Shown here: positions 18,022 to 26,998 of the stretch, piece by piece | Layout: the number at the start of each line of letters is the position of its first letter | Numbering within the stretch: the first letter of the stretch is position 1 | Source: Ancylobacter oerskovii | GTDB taxonomy: Bacteria > Pseudomonadota > Alphaproteobacteria > Rhizobiales > Xanthobacteraceae | Assembly: GCF_018390555.1 (NCBI RefSeq) | Contig: NZ_JAHBGB010000019.1 | Coordinates: 186,001 to 250,000, forward strand | Direction of reading: 5' to 3' | Length of the DNA stretch: 64,000 nucleotides | Notes under the pieces: model-generated | Told to the model about the DNA's origin: nothing | The model's database searches: none | What the model saw: only the letters and a program-made list of their open reading frames with translations | Translations under genes and position numbers: made by a program

Positions 18022-18645
18022 TCAGGCGGCGAGGTCGATCTTGCTCGCGACGGTGGAATCGGCGTTGAGCCGGTAGATCACCGGCGCGCCGGTGGCGAGC
18101 TCGCGCTTCATGATGCTCTCCGGCGTGTGGTTCTCCAGCACCATGATCAGCGCCCGCAGCGAATTGCCGTGCGCGGCGACCAGCACCCGGTTGCCCTGCA
18201 GCACCTTGGGCAGGATCTGGGTGACGTAATAGGGCAGGGTGCGCGCCACCGTGTCCTTCAGGCTTTCGCCGCCGGGCGGGGGCACGTCGTAGGAGCGGCG
18301 CCAGACATGCACCTGCTCCTCGCCCCATTTGGCGCGGGCATCGTCCTTGTTGAGGCCGGAGAGGTCGCCATAGTCGCGCTCGTTCAGCGCGAGGTCGCGG
18401 GTGATCGGCAGGTCGGTCTGGCCGAGCTCGTTCAGCGCGAGGTCGAGGGTCTTCTGCGCGCGGGAGAGCACGGAGGTGAAGGCGAGGTCGAACTGGTAGC
18501 CTTCCGCCTTCAGCCGCTGGCCGGCCTTCTTCGCCTCTTCCACTCCCAGCGCGGTGAGATCCGGGTCGCGCCAGCCGGTGAACAGGTTCTTCAGGTTCCA
18601 TTCGCTCTGGCCGTGGCGGACGAGCACGAGAAGGCGTTCGGACAT
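18022..18645 (-). CDS. gpmA: 2,3-bisphosphoglycerate-dependent phosphoglycerate mutase
   Basis: 207 residues. Interconverts 3- and 2-phosphoglycerate in glycolysis and gluconeogenesis. The phospho-histidine is H11 in [10 protein letters not shown]; the second catalytic His is in [12 protein letters not shown]; the substrate motif [20 protein letters not shown] is typical. It is shorter than the E. coli enzyme (about 250), as usual for the alphaproteobacterial form. It faces trxA convergently and lies downstream of dapB on the same strand, 59 bases apart; the two are often neighbours in this group. Confidence 0.95.
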   Translation of the reverse strand: MSERLLVLVRHGQSEWNLKNLFTGWRDPDLTALGVEEAKKAGQRLKAEGYQFDLAFTSVLSRAQKTLDLALNELGQTDLPITRDLALNERDYGDLSGLNKDDARAKWGEEQVHVWRRSYDVPPPGGESLKDTVARTLPYYVTQILPKVLQGNRVLVAAHGNSLRALIMVLENHTPESIMKRELATGAPVIYRLNADSTVASKIDLAA

Positions 18646-18704
18646 CGGGCGTTTTCTCCGGGTGAGGGCGGCGTGGGACGGAAGCGCAGTAAGGAAGGCG
18701 GGAT

Positions 18705-19520
18705 CTAGAAATCGGTGAGGTCGAGCACGTCGCGCATGGAATAGAGGCCGGGCTTGCGCCCGCGCGCCCAGCGGGCGGCGGTCAGCGCGCCGCGGGCGAA
18801 GATCATGCGGTCCTCCGCCTTGTGGCCGAGCTCGATGCGCTCGCCCGGCCCGGCGAAGATCACGTTGTGCTCGCCCACCACCGTGCCGCCGCGCAGGGTG
18901 GCGAAGCCGATGTCGCCGGCCCGGCGGGCGCCGGTGTGGCCGTGGCGGGCGAACACGCCCTGGGTGCCGAGTTCGATGCCGCGCCCCTCGGCGGCGGCGT
19001 TGCCGAGCAGCAGCGCGGTGCCGGAGGGGGCGTCGATCTTGCGGTTGTGGTGCATCTCGACGATCTCGATGTCGAAATCCTCGTTCAGCGTGCGCGCGGT
19101 CCGCTGGACCAGCGCCGCGAGGAGATTGACGCCGAGGCTCATATTGCCGGACTTGACGATGGCGGCATGGCGGGCGGCCGCCTCGATCTTCGCGTCGTCC
19201 TCGGGCGAGCAGCCGGTGGTGCCGATCACATGCACGATCCGCGCCTGCGCCGCCAGCGCGGCGAAGGCGACGCTGGCCGCCGGCACGGTGAAGTCGATCA
19301 CGCCCTCGGCCCTGGCGAAGACCGGCAGCGCGTCGTCGGTCACTTCGACGCCGAGCCCGGGCAGGCCGGCGAGCTCGCCGGCGTCGCGGCCGAGATTCTC
19401 GCTGCCCGGCGGCTCGATCGCACCGGCCAGGACCAGATCGGGAGCCTCGCTCACCGCCTTGATCAGCGCGCGGCCCATGCGCCCGCCGGCGCCGACGATG
19501 ACGAGCCGCATCTGCGACAT
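18705..19520 (-). CDS. dapB: 4-hydroxy-tetrahydrodipicolinate reductase
   Basis: 271 residues. NAD(P)H-dependent step of the diaminopimelate/lysine pathway. The Rossmann motif VGAGGRMG is at the N-terminus and the substrate/catalytic motif reads [25 protein letters not shown] is also typical. I place the start at 19520, where GGAG lies 8 bases upstream. The reading frame stays open far upstream across the antisense of ilvB, but that extension is a high-GC artefact with no DapB homology. Confidence 0.95.
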   Translation of the reverse strand: MSQMRLVIVGAGGRMGRALIKAVSEAPDLVLAGAIEPPGSENLGRDAGELAGLPGLGVEVTDDALPVFARAEGVIDFTVPAASVAFAALAAQARIVHVIGTTGCSPEDDAKIEAAARHAAIVKSGNMSLGVNLLAALVQRTARTLNEDFDIEIVEMHHNRKIDAPSGTALLLGNAAAEGRGIELGTQGVFARHGHTGARRAGDIGFATLRGGTVVGEHNVIFAGPGERIELGHKAEDRMIFARGALTAARWARGRKPGLYSMRDVLDLTDF

Positions 19521-19620
19521 ATGAGCCACTCCTTCACATTGTGCTCTGCGGTATAGCCGCCGGACATCGTCACGAAAAGTGCTTGTTCGCCCGTCATTCT
19601 CGGCAAAATGGCGTTGTCGC

Positions 19621-19649
19621 TTGACGCAGGCGCCGGGCGGCTGTAGAGG
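19621..19649 (+). promoter_or_regulatory. Candidate promoter of the ilv leader
   Basis: TTGACG at 19621-19626, a 17-base spacer, and TAGAGG at 19644-19649. It sits about 30 bases before the leader-peptide start, the right place to transcribe the leader, attenuator and ilvB. Confidence 0.45.
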
Positions 19650-19680
19650 TCGCGCAACTTTACGAAGGAGCGGCGCGAGC

Positions 19681-19737
19681 ATGCGCAACAATATTATCCT
19701 TATCGTAGGACGGCGCGTCGCCGCGAAGGCTGCCTGA
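19681..19737 (+). CDS. ilv leader peptide (18 residues)
   Basis: [18 protein letters not shown], with an AAGGAG site (19665-19670) 10 bases upstream. Residues 5-9 are Ile-Ile-Leu-Ile-Val, and the codons used (ATT, ATC, CTT, ATC, GTA) include forms scarce in this GC-rich genome. The stop codon falls inside a hairpin and a terminator follows. This is the layout of transcription attenuation of branched-chain amino acid operons: a ribosome stalled on these codons when charged tRNA is short would favour read-through into ilvB. Seen: peptide, hairpins and T-run. Inferred: function. Confidence 0.8.
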   Translation: MRNNIILIVGRRVAAKAA

Positions 19738-19797
19738 CGGCAGCTTCGCCCAACGGTGACGCGCGCAAATGGGCCCCTGACGGGGCCTTTTGATTTT
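19723..19797 (+). terminator. ilv attenuator: pause hairpin and intrinsic terminator
   Basis: First hairpin 19723-19749: GCGAAG(G)CTGCC pairs with GGCAGCTTCGC around the leader stop codon, with one bulged G. Terminator 19772-19797: GGCCCC, loop TGAC, GGGGCC, then TTTTGATTTT. Between them, GCCC near 19747-19751 could pair with GGGC at 19771-19774 as an antiterminator, which would break both structures. The geometry matches known proteobacterial ilv attenuators; the antiterminator pairing is only my proposal. Confidence 0.8.
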
Positions 19798-19856
19798 CCG
19801 GGGCAGAGTTTCTTGGGGCTTTGCCGGGACGAAAGCCAGACGCAGGAAACGAGGTA

Positions 19857-21623
19857 ATGACCATGATGCGCGAGATGACCGGCGCCGAAATGGTGATGCA
19901 GGCCCTGATCGATCAGGGCGTCGAACACATGTTCGGCTATCCCGGCGGCGCGGTGCTGCCGATCTACGACGCGATGTTCCACCAGAACCAGGTCCGCCAC
20001 GTCCTCGTGCGCCACGAGCAGGGCGCGGTGCACATGGCGGAGGGCTATGCCCGCTCCTCCGGCAAGGTCGGCGTAGTGCTCGTCACCTCCGGGCCCGGTG
20101 CCACCAACGCCGTGACCGGCCTCACCGACGCGCTGCTCGATTCCATCCCGGTGGTCTGCATCACCGGCCAGGTGCCGACGCATCTGATCGGCTCGGACGC
20201 GTTCCAGGAGTGCGACACGGTCGGCATCACCCGGCCCTGCACCAAGCACAACTACCTCGTCCGCGACGTCAACGACCTCGCCCGCGTGCTGCACGAGGCG
20301 TTCTACGTGGCGCAGAACGGCCGTCCCGGCCCGGTGGTCGTCGACATCCCGAAGGACGTGCAGTTCGCCAAGGGCATCTATGTCGGCCCGGAGAACATCC
20401 AGCACAAGACCTACCAGCCGAAGCTGAAGGGCGACGACGACAAGATCCGCGCCGCGGTCGAGCTGCTGGCGAAGGCGAAGCGGCCGGTGTTCTACACCGG
20501 CGGCGGCGTCATCAATTCCGGCCCGGAGGCGAGCCGCCTGCTGCGGGAGTTCGCGCGGCTGTCGGGCTTCCCGGTCACCTCGACGCTGATGGGCCTCGGC
20601 GCCTATCCGGCCTCGGACAAGCAGTGGCTGGGCATGCTCGGCATGCACGGCACTTACGAGGCCAACATGGCGATGCATGACTGCGACGTCATGCTGTGCG
20701 TCGGCGCGCGCTTCGACGACCGCATCACCGGCCGTCTCGACGCCTTCTCGCCGGGTTCGAAGAAGATCCACATCGACATCGACCCGTCCTCGATCAACAA
20801 GAACGTCAAGGTCGACATCCCGATCATCGGCGACGTGAAGCATGTCCTGGAAGACATGCTGACCTGCTGGCGGGCGATGAAGGCCGAGCCGGATCGCCGC
20901 GCCATCGCCTCCTGGTGGGGGCAGATCGACCGCTGGCGCGCCCGCAAGTCGCTGTCGTTCCACCAGCCCGCCGACATCATCAAGCCGCAGTTCGCCATCC
21001 AGCGGCTGTACGAGGCGGTGAAGGAGAAGGACGTCTACATCACCACCGAGGTCGGTCAGCACCAGATGTGGGCGGCGCAGCACTTCCACTTCGAGGAACC
21101 GAACCGCTGGATGACCTCCGGCGGCCTCGGCACCATGGGCTACGGCCTGCCCGCCGCCATCGGCGCGCAGGTGGCGCACCCCGAAAGCCTCGTCATCGAC
21201 ATCGCCGGCGAGGCCTCGATCCAGATGTGCCTGCAGGAGCTCTCCACCGCGCTGCAGTTCAACCTGCCGGTGAAGATCTTCGTCTTGAACAACGAATATA
21301 TGGGCATGGTGCGCCAGTGGCAGGACCTGCTGCATGGCGGGCGCTACTCGCACAGCTATTCGGAATCGCTGCCGGACTTCGTGAAGCTCGCCGAGGCCTA
21401 TGGCGGCGTCGGCATACGCTGCCACCGGCCGGGCGATCTCGATGCGGCGATCCAGGAGATGATCTCCATCGACCGCCCGGTGCTGTTCGACTGCCTGGTC
21501 GACCAGAAGGAGAACTGCCTGCCGATGATCCCCTCGGGCAAGCCGCATAACGAGATGATCCTGCCGGATCATCCCGAGGCGCTGGACGAGGCCATCGACG
21601 AGGAAGGCAAGATCATGGTGTGA
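19857..21623 (+). CDS. ilvB: Acetolactate synthase, large catalytic subunit
   Basis: 588 residues. ThDP enzyme condensing pyruvate with pyruvate or 2-oxobutyrate, the first common step to valine, leucine and isoleucine. Catalytic Glu is E54 in [16 protein letters not shown]; the N-terminal [12 protein letters not shown] is typical. The ThDP-metal motif reads AGEASIQM...VLNN, with Glu452 (codon 21210-21212) where the classic motif has Asp. Start choice: ATG at 19857 has AGGA nine bases upstream; ATG at 19863 has GAGG eight bases upstream and is nearly as good. The gene lies under the attenuator and is followed by ilvN after a repeat-filled spacer. The ilvI name is used for the same family. Confidence 0.95.
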   Translation: MTMMREMTGAEMVMQALIDQGVEHMFGYPGGAVLPIYDAMFHQNQVRHVLVRHEQGAVHMAEGYARSSGKVGVVLVTSGPGATNAVTGLTDALLDSIPVVCITGQVPTHLIGSDAFQECDTVGITRPCTKHNYLVRDVNDLARVLHEAFYVAQNGRPGPVVVDIPKDVQFAKGIYVGPENIQHKTYQPKLKGDDDKIRAAVELLAKAKRPVFYTGGGVINSGPEASRLLREFARLSGFPVTSTLMGLGAYPASDKQWLGMLGMHGTYEANMAMHDCDVMLCVGARFDDRITGRLDAFSPGSKKIHIDIDPSSINKNVKVDIPIIGDVKHVLEDMLTCWRAMKAEPDRRAIASWWGQIDRWRARKSLSFHQPADIIKPQFAIQRLYEAVKEKDVYITTEVGQHQMWAAQHFHFEEPNRWMTSGGLGTMGYGLPAAIGAQVAHPESLVIDIAGEASIQMCLQELSTALQFNLPVKIFVLNNEYMGMVRQWQDLLHGGRYSHSYSESLPDFVKLAEAYGGVGIRCHRPGDLDAAIQEMISIDRPVLFDCLVDQKENCLPMIPSGKPHNEMILPDHPEALDEAIDEEGKIMV

Positions 21624-21644
21624 GGCGGCAACCGTCGGCGTCAC

Positions 21645-21741
21645 GTCATGGCCGGGCTTGACCCGGCCATCCACGACTTGGTTTCCGCCGGGCCTCTGGT
21701 CGGAGAAAATCGCGGATCCCCGGACCAAGCCCGGGGATGAC
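21645..21741 (+). repeat. Palindromic intergenic repeat, family A (copy 1)
   Basis: 97 bases beginning GTCATGGCCGGGCTTGACC and ending with the near reverse complement (AAGCCCGGGGATGAC). The two ends form an imperfect inverted repeat of about 30 bases, like a small non-autonomous element. Two relatives lie at 34329-34415 and 34678-34764. It lies in the ilvB-ilvN spacer (21624-21945), which has no gene. Confidence 0.75.
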
Positions 21742-21783
21742 GGCCAGAAGGCTTCCCTGTCGTCCCGACTCCCCCTTACTTGA

Positions 21784-21892
21784 CCTCTCCCCGGTGGGGA
21801 GAGGTGGCCCGCATAGCGGGTCGGTGAGGGGGGACACGATTGGGAAGCGTTGCATCCCCCTCATCCCACCCCTCTCCCCGCCGGGGAGGGGG
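21784..21892 (+). repeat. Palindromic intergenic repeat, family B (copy 1)
   Basis: Starts with the hairpin CCTCTCCCC-GGTGGGGAGAGG, continues TGGCCCGCATAGCGGGTC, and ends with a second hairpin CCTCTCCCCGCCGGGGAGGG. The same element occurs in the opposite orientation at 34493-34612. Both hairpins would be stable in RNA made across the ilvB-ilvN spacer. Confidence 0.75.
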
Positions 21893-21945
21893 AGCATGCT
21901 GCCCTCATCGTCCCGCGCGTTTTCACTCGTTTCTCCGAGTACCCC

Positions 21946-22464
21946 ATGCCCCCGATCAATCACGAAGCCCCCGAGCGCCACACCCTCTCCCTCCTCGTCG
22001 ACAACGAGCCGGGCGTCCTGGCCCGCATCGTCGGCCTGTTCTCCGGCCGCGGCTACAACATCGACAGCCTCACCGTCTCCGAGGTGAGCCACGATTCCCG
22101 CCGCTCGCGCATCACCGTGGTGACCACCGGCGCGCCGATGGTCATCGAGCAGATCAAGAGCCAGCTCGATCGGCTGGTGCCGGTGCACCGCGTGGTCGAT
22201 CTCACCGTCACCGGCAAAGCGGTGGAGCGCGAGCTCGCGCTCATCAAGGTGCGCGGCAAGGGCGAGATCCGCCAGGAGGCGCTCTTGATCGCCGAGAGCT
22301 TCCGCGCCCGCACCGTCGACACCACGCTGGAGAGCTTCGTGTTCGAGATCACCGGCAAGCCGGAGAAGATCGACCAGTTCGTCTCGCTGCTGGAGCCGCT
22401 CGGCCTGGTCGAGGTGTCGCGCACCGGCGTCGCCGCCATCGGCCGCGGGCCGGACGGGATGTGA
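21946..22464 (+). CDS. ilvN: Acetolactate synthase, small regulatory subunit
   Basis: 172 residues. Binds IlvB and confers valine feedback. The N-terminal ACT domain is clear (LSLLVDNEPGVLARIVGLF, then RGYNIDSLTV), followed by the C-terminal domain (ELALIKVRGKGEIRQEALLIAESFRA). It lies 322 bases after ilvB, separated by two palindromic repeats rather than a promoter I can recognise, so cotranscription with ilvB is likely but reduced stability or partial termination in the spacer is possible. The symbol ilvH is used for the same family. Confidence 0.95.
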   Translation: MPPINHEAPERHTLSLLVDNEPGVLARIVGLFSGRGYNIDSLTVSEVSHDSRRSRITVVTTGAPMVIEQIKSQLDRLVPVHRVVDLTVTGKAVERELALIKVRGKGEIRQEALLIAESFRARTVDTTLESFVFEITGKPEKIDQFVSLLEPLGLVEVSRTGVAAIGRGPDGM

Positions 22465-22547
22465 GGGGCGCGGGGGGCCGTTTCCGGCTTCCCCGCCTTT
22501 CCAACCCGGGGAACCGCATCCCGAGGTAGTAGGCTTCCCCGCCCGCA

Positions 22548-22661
22548 CATCCTCATCCTGAGGTGCCCGCCGGAAGGCGGGCCTCGAAGGATGCTCATCC
22601 GGGTGCGCTGCGACGAGTATCCTTCGAGGCTCGCTTACGCTCGCACCTCAGGATGAGGATG
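22548..22661 (+). repeat. MITE-like palindromic repeat, family C
   Basis: 114 bases with perfect 19-base terminal inverted repeats (CATCCTCATCCTGAGGTGC at the left, its exact complement at the right). A second inner pair, GCCTCGAAGGAT and ATCCTTCGAGGC, is also inverted. Elements of this look are frequent in intergenic regions of Hyphomicrobiales. It fills most of the 310-base gap between ilvN and the TetR gene. Confidence 0.8.
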
Positions 22662-22742
22662 TTCCGTGGGGAATGAGAGGGCGCCGGCCGGCCGATCCTA
22701 TGTGTTACGGCTTGCACGGTTTCCCATCGTCCTGTAACAGAA

Positions 22743-22759
22743 CCGTAACGTACGGTACG
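22743..22759 (+). promoter_or_regulatory. Overlapping palindromes before the TetR gene (candidate operator)
   Basis: CCGTAACGTACGGTACG contains two overlapping inverted repeats: CCGTA-N3-TACGG and CGTAC-N-GTACG. It lies 15 bases before the TetR start codon, where an autoregulatory TetR operator is expected. Confidence 0.45.
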
Positions 22760-22774
22760 CAAAATTTCCCGGCC

Positions 22775-24471
<1,697 letters not shown>

Positions 24472-24496
24472 GCCTTATCGCGCTCTGAGCGCGTTG

Positions 24497-24532
24497 GTGC
24501 CGTCGCCCCCGGGCGGCGGCACTTTGCGTTTT
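24497..24532 (+). terminator. Rho-independent terminator after ilvC
   Basis: GTGCCGTCGCCC pairs with GGGCGGCGGCAC (one G-T pair) around a short C-rich loop, followed by TTTGCGTTTT. The T-run is interrupted by GCG, so efficiency may be moderate. Confidence 0.7.
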
Positions 24533-24649
24533 GGGCCGGTCGTTCGAGGGGGCGGCCTTCCGGCGCGGCTGGCAGGACGGGCCGGCCATGCTATGGGCGT
24601 GCCTCATGGCCTGCGGGCATCGCGTCCGCCGGCGATGGTGGAGGGACGC

Positions 24650-25138
24650 ATGATCGTGGTTCGGCTGACCAAGAGCTTCATGGTGGCGGCGCTGGCCGCC
24701 TTCGCGCTCATGGTCGCCTACAACAATGTCGCCGACTGGGGCGCCAACTACGCCTTCGTCCAGCATGTCCTCGGCATGGACACCACCTTTCCCGGCAATC
24801 CGCTGACCGGCCGCGCGATCACCGATCCCTCGCTGTGGCGTGCGGCCTATGTCGCGATCATCGCCGCCGAGGCCGTCGTCGGCGTGGTACTCGGGATCGC
24901 GGCGCTGCGCATGCTGCGGGCCCTGCGCGACGGGGCGCGCTTCGCCCAAGCCAAGACATGGGTGGCGGCGGGGTGCGGCCTCGGCTTCGCGCTGTGGTTC
25001 TTCGGCTTCATGGTCGTCGGCGGCGAGTATTTCCAGATGTGGCAGTCGGCCACCTGGAACGGGCAGGAATCGGCGTTCCGCTTCTACATGACGATGCTGG
25101 GCGTGCTGATCTTCGTCAGCCTGCCGGAGCCGCATTGA
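24650..25138 (+). CDS. DUF2165-family small integral membrane protein
   Basis: 162 residues from the ATG at 24650, which has GGAGG five bases upstream. Four hydrophobic segments: about residues 10-26, 64-86, 103-122 and 143-156. The conserved block YNNVADWGANYAFVQHVLGMD after the first helix is what I recognise as the DUF2165 signature. The family function is unknown. The gene ends 12 bases before the end of the convergent dedA gene, with no obvious terminator between. Confidence 0.8.
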   Translation: MIVVRLTKSFMVAALAAFALMVAYNNVADWGANYAFVQHVLGMDTTFPGNPLTGRAITDPSLWRAAYVAIIAAEAVVGVVLGIAALRMLRALRDGARFAQAKTWVAAGCGLGFALWFFGFMVVGGEYFQMWQSATWNGQESAFRFYMTMLGVLIFVSLPEPH

Positions 25139-25150
25139 GGCCCGCGGACC

Positions 25151-25678
25151 TCACCACCCGCTCCAGAACTTCATCACCGCCGCGCCGGGCGCCAGCAGCA
25201 CCAAGGCCCACAGCATCGCCGAGGTGATGTTGGCCATCTGGAACACCAGGGCCGGCATGGCGAACATGCCGGCCACCAGCGGGATCACCGCCCTTATCGG
25301 CCCGAAGAAGCGGCCGATGAACACGCTCCACGAACCGTAGCGGTGGAAGAAGCGCTCACCGCGCTCCAGCATCTGCGGATGCCGGCTGAACGGCCAGAGC
25401 TTGTGGGTGTGTTCCTTGAAGCGGAAGCCGACCCAGTAGGACACCGCGTCGCCCAGCGCCGCGCCCGCCGCCGCCCCGGCCCAGACCGGCAGCAGCGCCA
25501 TGCCGCCCGCCTCGATCAGCGCGCCGACCCCGACCAGGATGAAGGTCGCCGGCACCACCAGCGAGATGACGGCCAGCGATTCACCGAAGGCGAGGGCGAA
25601 GACGATGTAGGGGGCGAGATGCTTGTGCGCCTCGACGAAGGCCAGCGCGGCATGCGCCCAGCTTTGCAGGTCCAGCAC
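25151..25678 (-). CDS. DedA-family membrane protein (VTT domain)
   Basis: 175 residues with several hydrophobic segments and the DedA/VTT core: GAAAGAALGDAVSYWVGFRF, then FFHRYGSWSVFIGRFFGPIRAVIPLVAGM. The conserved Arg in GRF and RAVIP and the acidic GD are present. DedA proteins are implicated in flipping undecaprenyl phosphate or phospholipids and in envelope homeostasis. The gene starts 9 bases after the PuuB-like stop, suggesting cotranscription from the minus strand. Confidence 0.88.
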   Translation of the reverse strand: MLDLQSWAHAALAFVEAHKHLAPYIVFALAFGESLAVISLVVPATFILVGVGALIEAGGMALLPVWAGAAAGAALGDAVSYWVGFRFKEHTHKLWPFSRHPQMLERGERFFHRYGSWSVFIGRFFGPIRAVIPLVAGMFAMPALVFQMANITSAMLWALVLLAPGAAVMKFWSGW

Positions 25679-25687
25679 TCGAAATCC

Positions 25688-26977
25688 TCACAGCCTGTCG
25701 CGCAGGGCGTAATAGCTCAGCCCGGCGACCAGCAGCGGCCAGCGCATCAGCGGCCCGCCGGGGAAGGCCGGCACCGGCAGCTTTTCCAGAAGGTCGAAGC
25801 GCCCGAGCTGGCCCGCCACCGCCTCGGCGAGGATCCGGCCGAAATAGGGCGCCAGCATAACGCCCTGGCCGGAATAGCCGGAGGCGGTCAGCACCTTCGG
25901 TCCCAGCCGCCGCACGAAGGGCATGCGGGTCATGGTGATGCCGAGAATGCCGCCCCAGCCATAATCGATGCGTACGTCCTGGAGCTGCGGGAAGATCTTC
26001 AGCATATAGGGCCGCACGAAGCCGCCGGGATCGGCGCGCAGCCGGCGCGTCCAGCTCTCGCCGCCGCCGAACAGCAGCCGCCCGTCGGCGCTGAGGCGGT
26101 AATAGTTGATGACGAAGCGGCTGTCGGCCACCGCCGCGTCGTTGGCGATGATGCCTTTCGCCCGCTCGCCGAGAGGCTCGGTGGCGGCGATGTAGTTGGC
26201 GATCGGCATCACATGGCGGTCGACGCGGGCGTCGAGCCCGTCCTGCAGCCCGTCGCCGCATTCCAGCACCCAGTCGGCCTCGACCGTACCCTCGGCGGTC
26301 GCCACCTTCACCCGGCCGTTTTCCTCGATGCGGCGCGCGCGTGAATGTTCGTAGAGCTTCGCCCCGGCCGCCACCGCCGCCCGGGCGATGCCGAGCGCCA
26401 GGTTGAGCGGATGCAGGTGCCCGCCCTCACGGTCGATCACCCCGCCATGATAGGCGTCGCTGCCGACCAGCTCCCGCACCTGCTCGCGCGACAGCGGCGC
26501 GACATGCGGGTAGTCGTAGAGCTCGGCCAGCTTGCGCGCATAGGCATGGGAATGGGCGACATAGCCGGGCTTGTGGTCGGCCATGATCAGCCCCTTGCGC
26601 GGGGTGCAGTCGATGCCGTGGCGGGCGATCAGCGCGTAAAGGTCGGCCTTGGCGTCCTCGGCGAGCCGCCACAGCGCCCTGGCCATGTCGAGCCCGACCC
26701 GCTCCTCCAGCCAGTCCTGGTCGCGGCGCTGGCCGGTATGGATCTGGCCGCCATTGCGGCCGGAGGCGCCGGAGCCGATCTTCGCGGCTTCCAGTACCAC
26801 CACGTCGAGCCCCGCCTCGGCGAGATGCAGCGCGGCGGACAGCCCGGTATAGCCGCCGCCGATCACGCAGACATCGGCGCGCACCGTGCCCTTCAGCGGC
26901 GGAAAATCGGGAAACGGCGTCGCCGTGGCGGCGTACCAGCTGTGGGGATGGCCGTTCTCGGAAAAGGCGTCAGTCAA
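25688..26977 (-). CDS. FAD-dependent amine oxidase, gamma-glutamylputrescine oxidase-like
   Basis: 429 residues of the DAO/OrdL family. The FAD Rossmann motif is VCVIGGGYTGLSAALHLAEAG, closed by VVLEA; SGRNGGQIHTGQRRD follows, as in PuuB/OrdL proteins, and the C-terminal GWGGILGITMTRMP and YSGQGVMLAPYFGRIL complete the fold. PuuB oxidises gamma-glutamylputrescine. A PuuA-like ligase and polyamine-type permease genes lie 6-8 kb away, supporting a putrescine role. Other substrates (sarcosine- or glycine-like amines) cannot be excluded. Part of a minus-strand run with mutL and dedA. Confidence 0.8.
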   Translation of the reverse strand: MTDAFSENGHPHSWYAATATPFPDFPPLKGTVRADVCVIGGGYTGLSAALHLAEAGLDVVVLEAAKIGSGASGRNGGQIHTGQRRDQDWLEERVGLDMARALWRLAEDAKADLYALIARHGIDCTPRKGLIMADHKPGYVAHSHAYARKLAELYDYPHVAPLSREQVRELVGSDAYHGGVIDREGGHLHPLNLALGIARAAVAAGAKLYEHSRARRIEENGRVKVATAEGTVEADWVLECGDGLQDGLDARVDRHVMPIANYIAATEPLGERAKGIIANDAAVADSRFVINYYRLSADGRLLFGGGESWTRRLRADPGGFVRPYMLKIFPQLQDVRIDYGWGGILGITMTRMPFVRRLGPKVLTASGYSGQGVMLAPYFGRILAEAVAGQLGRFDLLEKLPVPAFPGGPLMRWPLLVAGLSYYALRDRL

Positions 26978-26998
26978 GATGGGTCACTCTGATCGATC

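Noticed and set aside
19521-21728. An N-terminal extension of dapB across the ilv region
   Set aside because: Only residues from 19520 onward match DapB, a good ribosome binding site lies just before that ATG, and the extension is antisense to ilvB and its attenuator.
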